Source of the DNA: Anaerolineales bacterium UBA2232
Lineage (GTDB): Bacteria > Chloroflexota > Anaerolineae > UBA2200
Direction: 5' to 3'
Assembly (NCBI GenBank): GCA_002348045.1
Contig: DDYO01000307.1
Coordinates: 8,899 to 15,697, forward strand
DNA: 6,799 nucleotides
Positions 1 to 6,500 of this stretch are shown one piece after another (positions within the stretch are counted from its first letter, which is position 1; every line of letters starts with the position of its first letter). The position numbers and the translations under genes were made by a program. Under the pieces are notes generated by a model. It saw only the letters and a program-made list of their open reading frames with translations, searched no databases and had not been told where the DNA came from.

Positions 1-912
1 CAGAGCCTGCAGCCCCTGATGGTCAACCCGGATCTGCAGACCGCGGTCGCCCGCCGAAGCCGTGGATTCGTAGGAAATCAGGTACTGGCCTTGCAGCAGC
101 TCGGCAACTTGCTGGTAGGCTGCGGAAAGGTTCTGGGCTTCAGCGGCTCCCCAGTAGGCTCCGCCCGTCTTTTCCGCGATGCGCCTTAGAGCTGGCTCGT
201 CAATATCCTTGCCCAGCCCGATGATGTAGATGGGCACGCGCTGCTTGTAGGCCAAGGCGATGAGGTCATCCGCCGTAATGCTGCTGCAGGGCTTGCCGTC
301 GCGCTGGTCCTTGCCGTCGGTCAATAGCACCACAGCCCGCCGGCCCTGAGGCACCTGCATCGTTTTCTGCACCGCCGTGTTGGCGGCGCTGTAGACACAG
401 GTCCACTTGTCAACCAGTTGCAGGTCTCGAATGGCGTTGCGCACCTTGTTGTGGTCCAGTGTCAGGTCAACCAACAGGCTCGGCTCTTCCTGAAACTCGT
501 ACAGCGCCACCTGATCCTCCGGGCCGGTACTGGCAACAAACGAGTCTGCCGCGTCCTTGGCAGCAGCAAGGGCCTGACCCATACTGCTCGTAGTGTCGAC
601 CACCACGACTATTGCGACCCCTTCAGTTGCCTTCTCGACGCTGAACTGGGTCTTGGGAACACCGTCCTCGGTGACGGCAAAGCTGTCGGGAACGGCCTCA
701 AGCCCCGTGACTGGAGCTCCGTTGAGGTCGGTGACCGTCACGTATGCCTTGACCTGGCTGCGGAGGTTGGACAACCGGACGACCTCGACAAAGTTAATGG
801 TCAGGTCACGAACGACTTGCTGCGCCGCCGCCGGCCTGGGCAGCCACGAAAGCACACACATAACGCCGGCAAGAAGCATTGTGAGCGACCGCGAGGCTGG
901 TTTGACTCTCAT
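1..912 (-). CDS. Secreted von Willebrand factor A domain protein, 3'-partial
   Basis: 304 residues are visible; the frame is open to the left edge, so the C-terminus is missing. Residues 1-32 are a Sec signal peptide: basic MRVKPASR, a hydrophobic core LLAGVMCVLSWL, and a likely signal peptidase I site after A30-A31-A32 or nearby. Residues about 33-97 look like a beta-sandwich often found before such domains (VTVTDLNGAPV, AVTEDG). The VWA domain spans about 98-285, with a metal-ion-dependent adhesion site made of D106-x-T108-x-S110 (DTTSSM; Thr for the usual first Ser), T171 and the TDG Asp199. The core strands VAIVVVVD, RAVVLLTD and VPIYIIGLG are clear, and QYLISY near 275 is typical of the domain end. 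Cys172 and Cys209 could form a disulfide outside the membrane. It probably binds a protein ligand through a divalent metal on the outer face. Translation looks coupled to the pseudokinase gene, 20 nt upstream. Ligand and anchoring are unknown, since the C-terminus is off-window. Confidence 0.94.
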   Translation of the reverse strand, partial: MRVKPASRSLTMLLAGVMCVLSWLPRPAAAQQVVRDLTINFVEVVRLSNLRSQVKAYVTVTDLNGAPVTGLEAVPDSFAVTEDGVPKTQFSVEKATEGVAIVVVVDTTSSMGQALAAAKDAADSFVASTGPEDQVALYEFQEEPSLLVDLTLDHNKVRNAIRDLQLVDKWTCVYSAANTAVQKTMQVPQGRRAVVLLTDGKDQRDGKPCSSITADDLIALAYKQRVPIYIIGLGKDIDEPALRRIAEKTGGAYWGAAEAQNLSAAYQQVAELLQGQYLISYESTASAGDRGLQIRVDHQGLQAL

Positions 913-932
913 GCAAGGACCTCCTAACCAGA
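913..932 (-). promoter_or_regulatory. Strong Shine-Dalgarno site of the VWA gene
   Basis: Between the pseudokinase stop (TAA at 935-933) and the next ATG lies AGGAGGT followed by six bases (CCTTGC). This is a near-perfect SD at ideal spacing. It fixes the ATG at 912-910 as the start and implies cotranscription with the pseudokinase gene and probably higher translation of the VWA protein. Confidence 0.85.
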
Positions 933-2090
933 TTAAGCCTTGTCGTGTATATGAAATGTCATGGCGACGCCTGCAGCATTGATCTCGTCGCCATCGCGCA
1001 AGGCGACTCTCTGATCGGGCAGGACGCGCTTGCCAGCTACATAGGTAGGATGATCTGCCCCCGGCTCCAGCTCCAGCCACCACCGTCCGTGCAACTTTTC
1101 GAGCCGAAAGTGCCTGCGGTGAACGTAGGCGGACCGGGGCTCCGGCCTAAGATCGAAATCATTCACGACCCCACTGGCATTCCGGCCCACTCTGACCCGC
1201 GGCGCCTTGATCTCAAAAGCTCTTCCGCTTGGCGTTCTGATGACGGCCAGGACCGGTGAAGTCGGAGGTTCCACGGGCTTCCGAACCGGTTCGGTGGGCA
1301 CCGTATCGTCATCGGCGGAGGCGTTGGCTGGGGGAGGAGGTTCCGAAAGGAGCTTGTCCACCGCCTGCATTAACTGGGCAGGATTGGCCAGCCGTTGCTG
1401 GCCTTCGGAGCGGCTGCATCTTGAGATTAGCTGCTGCACGCCTGAGGTCTGGGTCTCGGAGAATCCGGCGCAAGCATTCTCAAGTCGCTGGCGAGTGTCC
1501 GGGTTGGCCTGCCCATCTTCGGGATAAGGAGCAGCGGTGAGCATCTGGTACAAGAGGGCTCCGATAGCGCGGAGGTCATCGGCAATGCTAGAGGCCACTT
1601 GATCGACGGGAGCGTACAACAGCAGGCGGACGTTCGAAATCCGCGCGTCATGATCCAGAATTACCCGCACGGTTTCTGGACTGAGTGCACCATGAGCTAA
1701 GCGGGAGTTGTACATACCTTGCAGGGCCTCAGCAGTCAGCCTCACTATCGTGAGAGCTTCCCTTGGCGACAGCGGTCCGCGATGTCGCAACAGGTCGGCA
1801 ATCGACCCACCCCCAACGGACTCCATGACCGCGTAAATCCCTCCGTCGTGCTCGCCGATTTCACGCACGTGCACTAGGTGGGTATCGCGCACGGGGCCCA
1901 GGTAGTCCGCTAGGCGTCGGTATCGCCCTATGACCGATTCGGTGTTCGATTCCGGGCCACATTCAGTACACATGAGGCTTACGGCGCAATTGCTCACACG
2001 GTCAAAGGCTAACCACTCCGCGCTAGTGCCCTCACGATGGATCTCCTTAAGCAGCTCGTAACGATCCTTGACAACGTCGTGGATCCGCAT
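933..2090 (-). CDS. Pseudokinase-fold protein with C-terminal FHA domain
   Basis: This is a 385-residue soluble protein. Residues 1-248 follow the bacterial Ser/Thr (Hanks-type) kinase layout: RYELLKEI at 10-17, a degenerate glycine loop at 17-26, AVSLM at 36-40, LAHGALSPET at 131-140, and DDLRAIGALLYQML at 171-184. The catalytic residues are replaced: the beta-3 Lys is Ser38, HRD reads H133-G134-A135, the loop Lys and Asn are Ser137 and Thr140, and DFG reads L158-Y159-A160, so phosphotransfer is not expected. A Pro-rich linker (about 251-279) leads to an FHA domain (about 281-382) with G302-R303 and H327 kept, but His324 where Ser is usual and H347-P348-T349 for Asn-Gly-Thr. In Firmicutes, EssB/YukC of type VII systems also has a pseudokinase fold, but with a membrane helix; none is visible here. 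A role as cytoplasmic scaffold for the secretion motor is inferred. The ATG is supported by the kinase N-terminus. The SD GGGAGAGG sits 12 nt upstream, rather far, so the weak GAG at 2098-2096 may contribute. Confidence 0.92.
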   Translation of the reverse strand: MRIHDVVKDRYELLKEIHREGTSAEWLAFDRVSNCAVSLMCTECGPESNTESVIGRYRRLADYLGPVRDTHLVHVREIGEHDGGIYAVMESVGGGSIADLLRHRGPLSPREALTIVRLTAEALQGMYNSRLAHGALSPETVRVILDHDARISNVRLLLYAPVDQVASSIADDLRAIGALLYQMLTAAPYPEDGQANPDTRQRLENACAGFSETQTSGVQQLISRCSRSEGQQRLANPAQLMQAVDKLLSEPPPPANASADDDTVPTEPVRKPVEPPTSPVLAVIRTPSGRAFEIKAPRVRVGRNASGVVNDFDLRPEPRSAYVHRRHFRLEKLHGRWWLELEPGADHPTYVAGKRVLPDQRVALRDGDEINAAGVAMTFHIHDKA

Positions 2091-2096
2091 CTTTGC

Positions 2097-2297
2097 TCAG
2101 GACCTCTCCCAGGGTGGGCTCTCACTGGCTAGTTGGGAGAGCGCTTTCGAAACCGGTCGGATCGCGGGTGCACAGCCGCTCACGAGGGCTCCTTGCCAGG
2201 TACCCGCTTCCGTAACCCAGATGCTGTGGACTTTAGCATAATAAGCTCGGAGGCTCACGATCCCGTCTCCCACGCTTACACATCGCTGTAGCGGCAA
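2097..2297 (-). CDS. Doubtful short leader ORF before the pseudokinase gene
   Basis: An open frame of 66 codons from a TTG at 2297, or 53 codons from the GTG at 2258-2256. The GTG is the better start because GGAG lies 8 nt before it. The frame ends in TGA only 6 nt before the pseudokinase ATG and runs through the SD of that gene. The product would contain two Trp residues in a VHSIWVTEAGTWQG stretch and matches no family I recognise; it is not WXG100-like in length or layout. It could be a small protein, a leader peptide whose translation opens the hairpin at 2104-2141, or a chance frame. Non-ATG starts and lower G+C favour caution. Confidence 0.15.
   Translation of the reverse strand: MPLQRCVSVGDGIVSLRAYYAKVHSIWVTEAGTWQGALVSGCAPAIRPVSKALSQLASESPPWERS
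2104..2141 (-). promoter_or_regulatory. Inverted repeat that can sequester the pseudokinase ribosome-binding site
   Basis: On the minus strand, CTCTCCCA (2141-2134) is perfectly complementary to TGGGAGAG (2111-2104), with a 22-nt loop. The second arm covers most of the GGGAGAGG SD (2110-2103) of the pseudokinase gene. The first arm can instead pair with a nearer GAGAGC (2123-2118) through GCTCTC (2142-2137), six base pairs with a 13-nt loop, which would leave the SD free. Two mutually exclusive stems, one blocking and one not, is the layout of a translational switch. The function is inferred from base pairing alone. Confidence 0.35.
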
Positions 2298-2338
2298 AGG
2301 ACACGACGGCGCAACTCAAAGGAAAGGTGTTTGACCAG

Positions 2339-2366
2339 ATTATAGATTGGTGGCCAGGTCCGTCAA
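2339..2366 (-). promoter_or_regulatory. Sigma-70-type promoter for the pseudokinase-VWA pair
   Basis: On the minus strand, TTGACG (2366-2361; five of six matches to the -35 consensus) is followed after a 16-nt spacer by a perfect TATAAT -10 box (2344-2339). The predicted transcript start is near 2332. It lies inside the only long gap of the cluster and points at the pseudokinase gene, leaving a leader of about 240 nt. This would let the downstream pair be expressed apart from the motor pair. No operator-like repeat flanks it that I can see. Confidence 0.55.
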
Positions 2367-2473
2367 ACCAGGTACAGGCAGAGAGTGACTGTTCGTCCTC
2401 AAAATGGCCGTGGCCAAGTCCTAGCCCAAGGCTACCAGGATCAGCAATGTGCGTTTCCATCCAACTGCTAGGG

Positions 2474-2492
2474 CTGACCACCGGCTGATCAG
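2474..2492 (-). other. Small hairpin downstream of the FHA gene (weak terminator candidate)
   Basis: On the minus strand, CTGATCA pairs with TGGTCAG (seven pairs including one G-T wobble) around a five-base loop, about 60 nt after the stop of the ubiquitin-like/FHA gene. A second short stem, TAGCC-TTG-GGCTA, lies at 2422-2434. Neither has a T-tract behind it, so intrinsic termination is doubtful. They could protect the 3' end of the upstream message or be chance. Confidence 0.2.
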
Positions 2493-2551
2493 ACAAGCCG
2501 ACCTCGGTACCGTGTGCCCTGCCGAGGCACTGGCCGGCTGCTTGGCCGCCG

Positions 2552-3526
2552 TCACACAGCCCGCATGACCTCTGTTCTCTCGCAGCGGAAGACAAACGCA
2601 CAACTGCCAAGCTGGATGCGGTCGCCGTCCCTTAGCCTTGTACCATCAGCGCCGACTAGCGCGCCACCGACGTAGGTGCCATGTTCGCTGTATTCGTCAA
2701 AGATGATGAACGACCCGTCGGCCCTTTCTTCGATCCGAGCATGAGGTGAGGAGATCATGTCCCCTTGAATGGAAACATCGCAAGGTTCGCCTGGGCCGCC
2801 AATTCGCACTGACTGACTGCGTAATGGAACTGGCGTTCCTTCAGAACCATCCTCTGCCGTTGGAATGAGGTAGGCATGGACCGAGGCGTGGCTGGCAAGG
2901 TCTCTTACTGGAGCAGCGCGGGCTTCCTGAATCTGAAGAACGACTGTTACCTGCCCTAAGGTAATCAGGTCGCCGTTGGCGAGGGGATGCGATTGGCCCC
3001 GTTCGACAACCCTGTCGTTGACCAAAGTCGGGTTGGCGCTGTCAGGGGCGGGGATAATCCTCCAACGGCCATCGCCAAAGACCAGTCGGGCGTGATTGCG
3101 AGAAACGGTTGTTCCCCGTGGTTCGCCACCGAGGTCGACCCACTCGGGACCTTGAACCTCAACTCCTCGTTGGGCACGGCCGATGCTGGTATTGGGGGAT
3201 GGCAGGGGATACACCGTACCCGATTCAGACCGCAAGCTGTAGGTCTGCGATAGCCTGCGCGGCTCAGCTACCCGCGTTGGCATCAGTACCAGGCAAGCCC
3301 CATCCCATATGCCGGCATCTGCTAGGCTCTCACCATCGCGGAGGGCCCGCCCTTGCGGGTGCGCCCTAATGAGGTACCGCAGGCGGATGCCGGACCGGCT
3401 GGTTTCCAGCTGCAACGCTTGCGCAAGGGATTCGGCGAGCTGTTCCGCCGCGATCTCAGCTGGGACTTCGAGGTCACGTCCCTGTTTCTCTCCCTCACAT
3501 CGCACATCCACGATCACCCGGAGCAT
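2552..3526 (-). CDS. YukD/EsaB-like ubiquitin-fold protein fused to two FHA domains
   Basis: This is a 324-residue soluble protein with no signal peptide or membrane segment. Residues 1-84 look like the beta-grasp fold of YukD/EsaB, a small accessory protein of type VII secretion: a starting strand MLRVIVDV, an acidic-hydrophobic DLEVPAE stretch, and the ending GIWDGACLVLMP. Residues about 96-199 form FHA domain 1, with G116-R117, S142-R143-N144-H145 and N165-P166-T167; the phosphopeptide-contacting Arg, Ser and His are present, but the usual Asn-Gly is Asn-Pro. Residues about 217-313 form FHA domain 2, with G243-G244 where Gly-Arg is expected, S259-S260-P261-H262, and H282-G283-T284 in place of Asn-Gly-Thr, so it may not read phosphothreonine. 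EsaB/YukD is normally a stand-alone protein of about 80 residues, which makes this fusion notable. Its place directly after the motor suggests a cytoplasmic adaptor for that motor (inference). The FHA calls are firm; the ubiquitin-like call rests on pattern and context. Confidence 0.92.
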   Translation of the reverse strand: MLRVIVDVRCEGEKQGRDLEVPAEIAAEQLAESLAQALQLETSRSGIRLRYLIRAHPQGRALRDGESLADAGIWDGACLVLMPTRVAEPRRLSQTYSLRSESGTVYPLPSPNTSIGRAQRGVEVQGPEWVDLGGEPRGTTVSRNHARLVFGDGRWRIIPAPDSANPTLVNDRVVERGQSHPLANGDLITLGQVTVVLQIQEARAAPVRDLASHASVHAYLIPTAEDGSEGTPVPLRSQSVRIGGPGEPCDVSIQGDMISSPHARIEERADGSFIIFDEYSEHGTYVGGALVGADGTRLRDGDRIQLGSCAFVFRCERTEVMRAV

Positions 3527-3541
3527 GGTCTCTCCCCCACA
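3527..3541 (-). promoter_or_regulatory. Shine-Dalgarno site of the ubiquitin-like/FHA gene
   Basis: The 15-nt gap between the motor stop and the next ATG reads GTGTGGGGGAGAGACC on the coding strand (counting one base of the stop region). Its GGGGGAG core lies 5-6 nt before the ATG at 3526. The short gap and good SD support this start and suggest translation directly after the motor gene on one transcript. Confidence 0.7.
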
Positions 3542-6500
3542 CTATGATCCACGAACGGCTGCTGTCGCTGTGTTGCGCTGTACGAGATCCTGCACCCAAT
3601 CCTTCACTGGCAGGTCGCCGATTTGGACCGTGGCCACCTTGATCCGTTGGGTGTGTCCCCGTCGAGTGTAGTAGGCCTCCCCGATGGGAAGGCTCTTGTC
3701 CCTTTCAGCGTACGGCAGCCGTAGGTTAAAGACCGAGTCGTCTGCCACGCCGAGCATGAAGCCGACTTGACCCTCCTTGAGAGTCTTGAGGGGTTCACCG
3801 TAGCTGTTGCTTTGGAGGTCGCTGGAGCACCCTGCCACGATCAAGTGTAGTCCCAGACGGCGGCCCTGCTTCGCCAGGCTGGCTAGCCGAGACTGAGCGC
3901 TAGACGACAGCGCTCCATCGAATCCATCGAAGAGGTCGTCTACCAATAGCACAATAGGACCCGATCTTGCCGAACGCGCGCCTGCCTTCGGTACAGCGGA
4001 AACACCGCTGGCGTCTCTCTCACCGCTCAGCCTGTACTTGAGGACGTTCTCGAGAGAATCCAGAACCTTGTCTGCCCCATCTTCGTGGTTGGCATAGCCC
4101 CTGACATGAGGAAGGGCCTGTAGGCCTCCGAGGCCAAGGCGTTTTGAGTCCAGCAGGAAGGCCTGCAGGCAGTCGGGGTGGTATCGCTCGGCCAGGGCAA
4201 GCATCCACGTGCACAACAGGCTGGACTTGCCACTCTGTGGAGGACCAGCGATGATAAAGCTGGGACCGTCGCGCAACGCCACAGCGAATGGCTCCAGGTC
4301 AGCCATGGTCAGCCCGATGGGCACCGCGAGCCCACCGTCCGCGATCACCTCTGCTGATGCCCACTCGGTTCGTGGCGCGACCAGTTCAGAAAGAGGAACG
4401 ATCTCAGGCATGCGTCGAATGGAAAAGGCGCGGGGACCATCCCACACGCGCGCCATGTCGGAAAACAGGGCCTTGAGGGCTGCGCTGCGCTCCGCGTCAC
4501 TGGCGCCGTGGGCAGGCAGAGCCGTCTGAAACTCAAGCACTGGGTTGCCTTTGACCAGACCTCGGCCGGGCAGCGGGGCCGGGAACAGTCCTTCGGTGCG
4601 ACCCACGATCGAGCTGTACTCGCCACGCTCAGCTAGGTAAAGGGCCAGGGACATGGTGATGTTGCTGGCCACCTTGAAGCGGATGCCCGATGAGCTACTG
4701 GCGGTGATCACAAGGTGAACTCCCAAATTGCCGCCTTCACGAGCAATCTGCGCGATAGTGTCGTCAGCCCCCTCGAAAGCCTCCATGAATGTCGCAAACT
4801 TGTCGATCACCACAAGGATAGCTGGCAGGGCCTCGCCAGTGCCCCGGCGATACTCAGCAAGGGTCGCCACCCCCGCGTCCCCCAACACACGCTTACGAAC
4901 CTCGATCTCACGAAGGAGGTGGCGCAGTACACGGTGTACCCGCTCTGGCTCGTCGGCTGTGACCACAGCACCCACGTGGGGCAGCGGCTCGAACATGCGC
5001 AGTAACCGCCCGCCAAAGTCCATGAGATACATGTTGACGTCGGCTGGCGAATAGGTCAGCGCCAGGGATGTCACCAGGGTCTGGATGAATGCGGTGGCCC
5101 CATAGCCTGGGGCTCCAAACAGGCTCAGGTGTCCGTCCTTGCCCAGGTTGACGCGGAAGGGACCCTGGTAGCGTTGCCGAGGGTTGTCAACAACACCGAC
5201 CACGGGCTCCATCCAGCCGTTTACGGCATCCCAACCCTGGCCATTCCATCCCTCTGCAGGCCGGACATCGTCCAAAACGACCCCTTCCTGAAGAGGAGGC
5301 AGCCACGGGCCAGACAGCCCCTCGATACCAGCCTGTTGGGCTGTCTCGCGGATGTGATCGGCAACCGCCTTTAGCTGCGTCTGGCCGCCTTCCACCCTAG
5401 CCCTCTCGGGGCGCCAAAGGGACTTGCGGCTGCCATCCCAGTCAATCTCGATGACTTCCAAAGGATCCTCTCGCTCCGCGCCGCTGGGATCGTAGGGGGC
5501 GCCGCTCCAGGCGACCTGGAAGAGGTCAAAAACCTCGTTGACGCCGACCTGGAAGTAGGCCCGGCCCACACCGGACAGGTACGCCGCCTCTGGGCGCTTG
5601 AGCATGGCCTGGCTGTCCTCCGTCTGCGCCACGCGGAGGCAGAGGCGGAAGCGCGTGTTGGCTTCGATCTGCCCGTCCACGATGCCGGCCGGTTTCTGCA
5701 TGGCCAGGATGAGGCGAAAGCCCAGGGCGCGGCCCAGGCGGGCGATGCGCACGAACTCCTTGGCCACTTCGGGCTGCTCGGTCTTCATCTCCGCGAACTC
5801 GTCCACCACGATGAGCACGTAAGGCAGTGGCTCGGTCACCTCGCCTTTGTAGTACTTTTTCTGATAGTCGTCGATGTGGTTGACCTCGGCCTGGGCAAAG
5901 AGCCGCTGTCTGCGCTCGGCCTCCACGTTGAACGACGTGAGGGCGCGGATGGATAGGCTTCCCTGTTGAAGATTAGTGATGACGCCGAGGGTGTGTGGCA
6001 GCCCGATGAACGGGTCAGCCATACCGCCTCCCTTGTAGTCCACGAGGATGAACGCCATCTTGTGCGGATGGAAGTTGATCGCGAGGGAGGCGACCAGAGT
6101 CTGCAGGAGTTCACTCTTCCCCGCGCCGACCATGCCCGCAACCAGGCCGTTGGGACCGTGAACCCGCTCGTGCAGGTCCAACAGCAGCGATTCTCCGCCT
6201 GCCCGCATCCCGATCGGCGATGAAAGCGATTTGCGGACGGTTTCGCTGGCTTTCCAGCGCTCCATTAGCCTCAAGTCCTCCACGGTGTGCGCCTTGAGGA
6301 GATCCAGCAGAGACAATGTCTCGGGGATGTCCTTCTCCGATGCCTGCTGGCGGAGGCGAATCGGTGCCATGGAACGGGCCAGGTCCTGGGCCATGCTAAG
6401 CGGCACGGCGTCGGGAACGAACTGCTGGCGAATTCCAGAGTCAACGTCAATCAGGGAATTCCGTTGGGAGTCAACGCGAATGGCCTGTTGGCAGGCCTTG

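Larger units (their letters stand above)
2091..2551. other. 461-nt intergenic region with promoter, leader and hairpins
   Basis: No convincing gene is visible here, and two G+C counts in the middle (2281-2400) give about 53%, below the flanking coding sequence. Read on the minus strand, it first has weak hairpins (2474-2492 and 2422-2434) after the FHA gene, neither followed by a good T-run, so no clear terminator. A sigma-70-like promoter follows (2339-2366), then about 240 nt of leader containing a short open frame (2297-2097) and an inverted repeat over the SD of the next gene (2104-2141). There is no WXG100-like ORF, tRNA, or IS-like terminal repeat. Confidence 0.7.

Noticed and set aside
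418..982. Plus-strand frames over the start of the VWA gene
   Set aside because: They lie opposite a clear signal peptide and VWA domain and give low-complexity, domain-free products; they are antisense shadows.
2331..2346. Plus-strand TTGACC followed by TATAGA as a divergent promoter
   Set aside because: The boxes are only four bases apart, and no plus-strand gene follows.
2422..2434. TAGCC-TTG-GGCTA stem as an intrinsic terminator
   Set aside because: Only five base pairs with a three-base loop and no T-run behind it.
2421..2603. 60-codon frame ending in a hydrophobic stretch
   Set aside because: It overlaps the FHA gene in another frame, has no SD that I can see, and a composition typical of out-of-frame G+C-rich DNA.
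2233..2610. 125-codon open frame overlapping the end of the FHA gene on the same strand
   Set aside because: It overlaps a firm gene by 59 nt, its product has no recognisable domain, and it spans the predicted promoter. It lacks the helical, WxG-turn layout expected of a type VII substrate.
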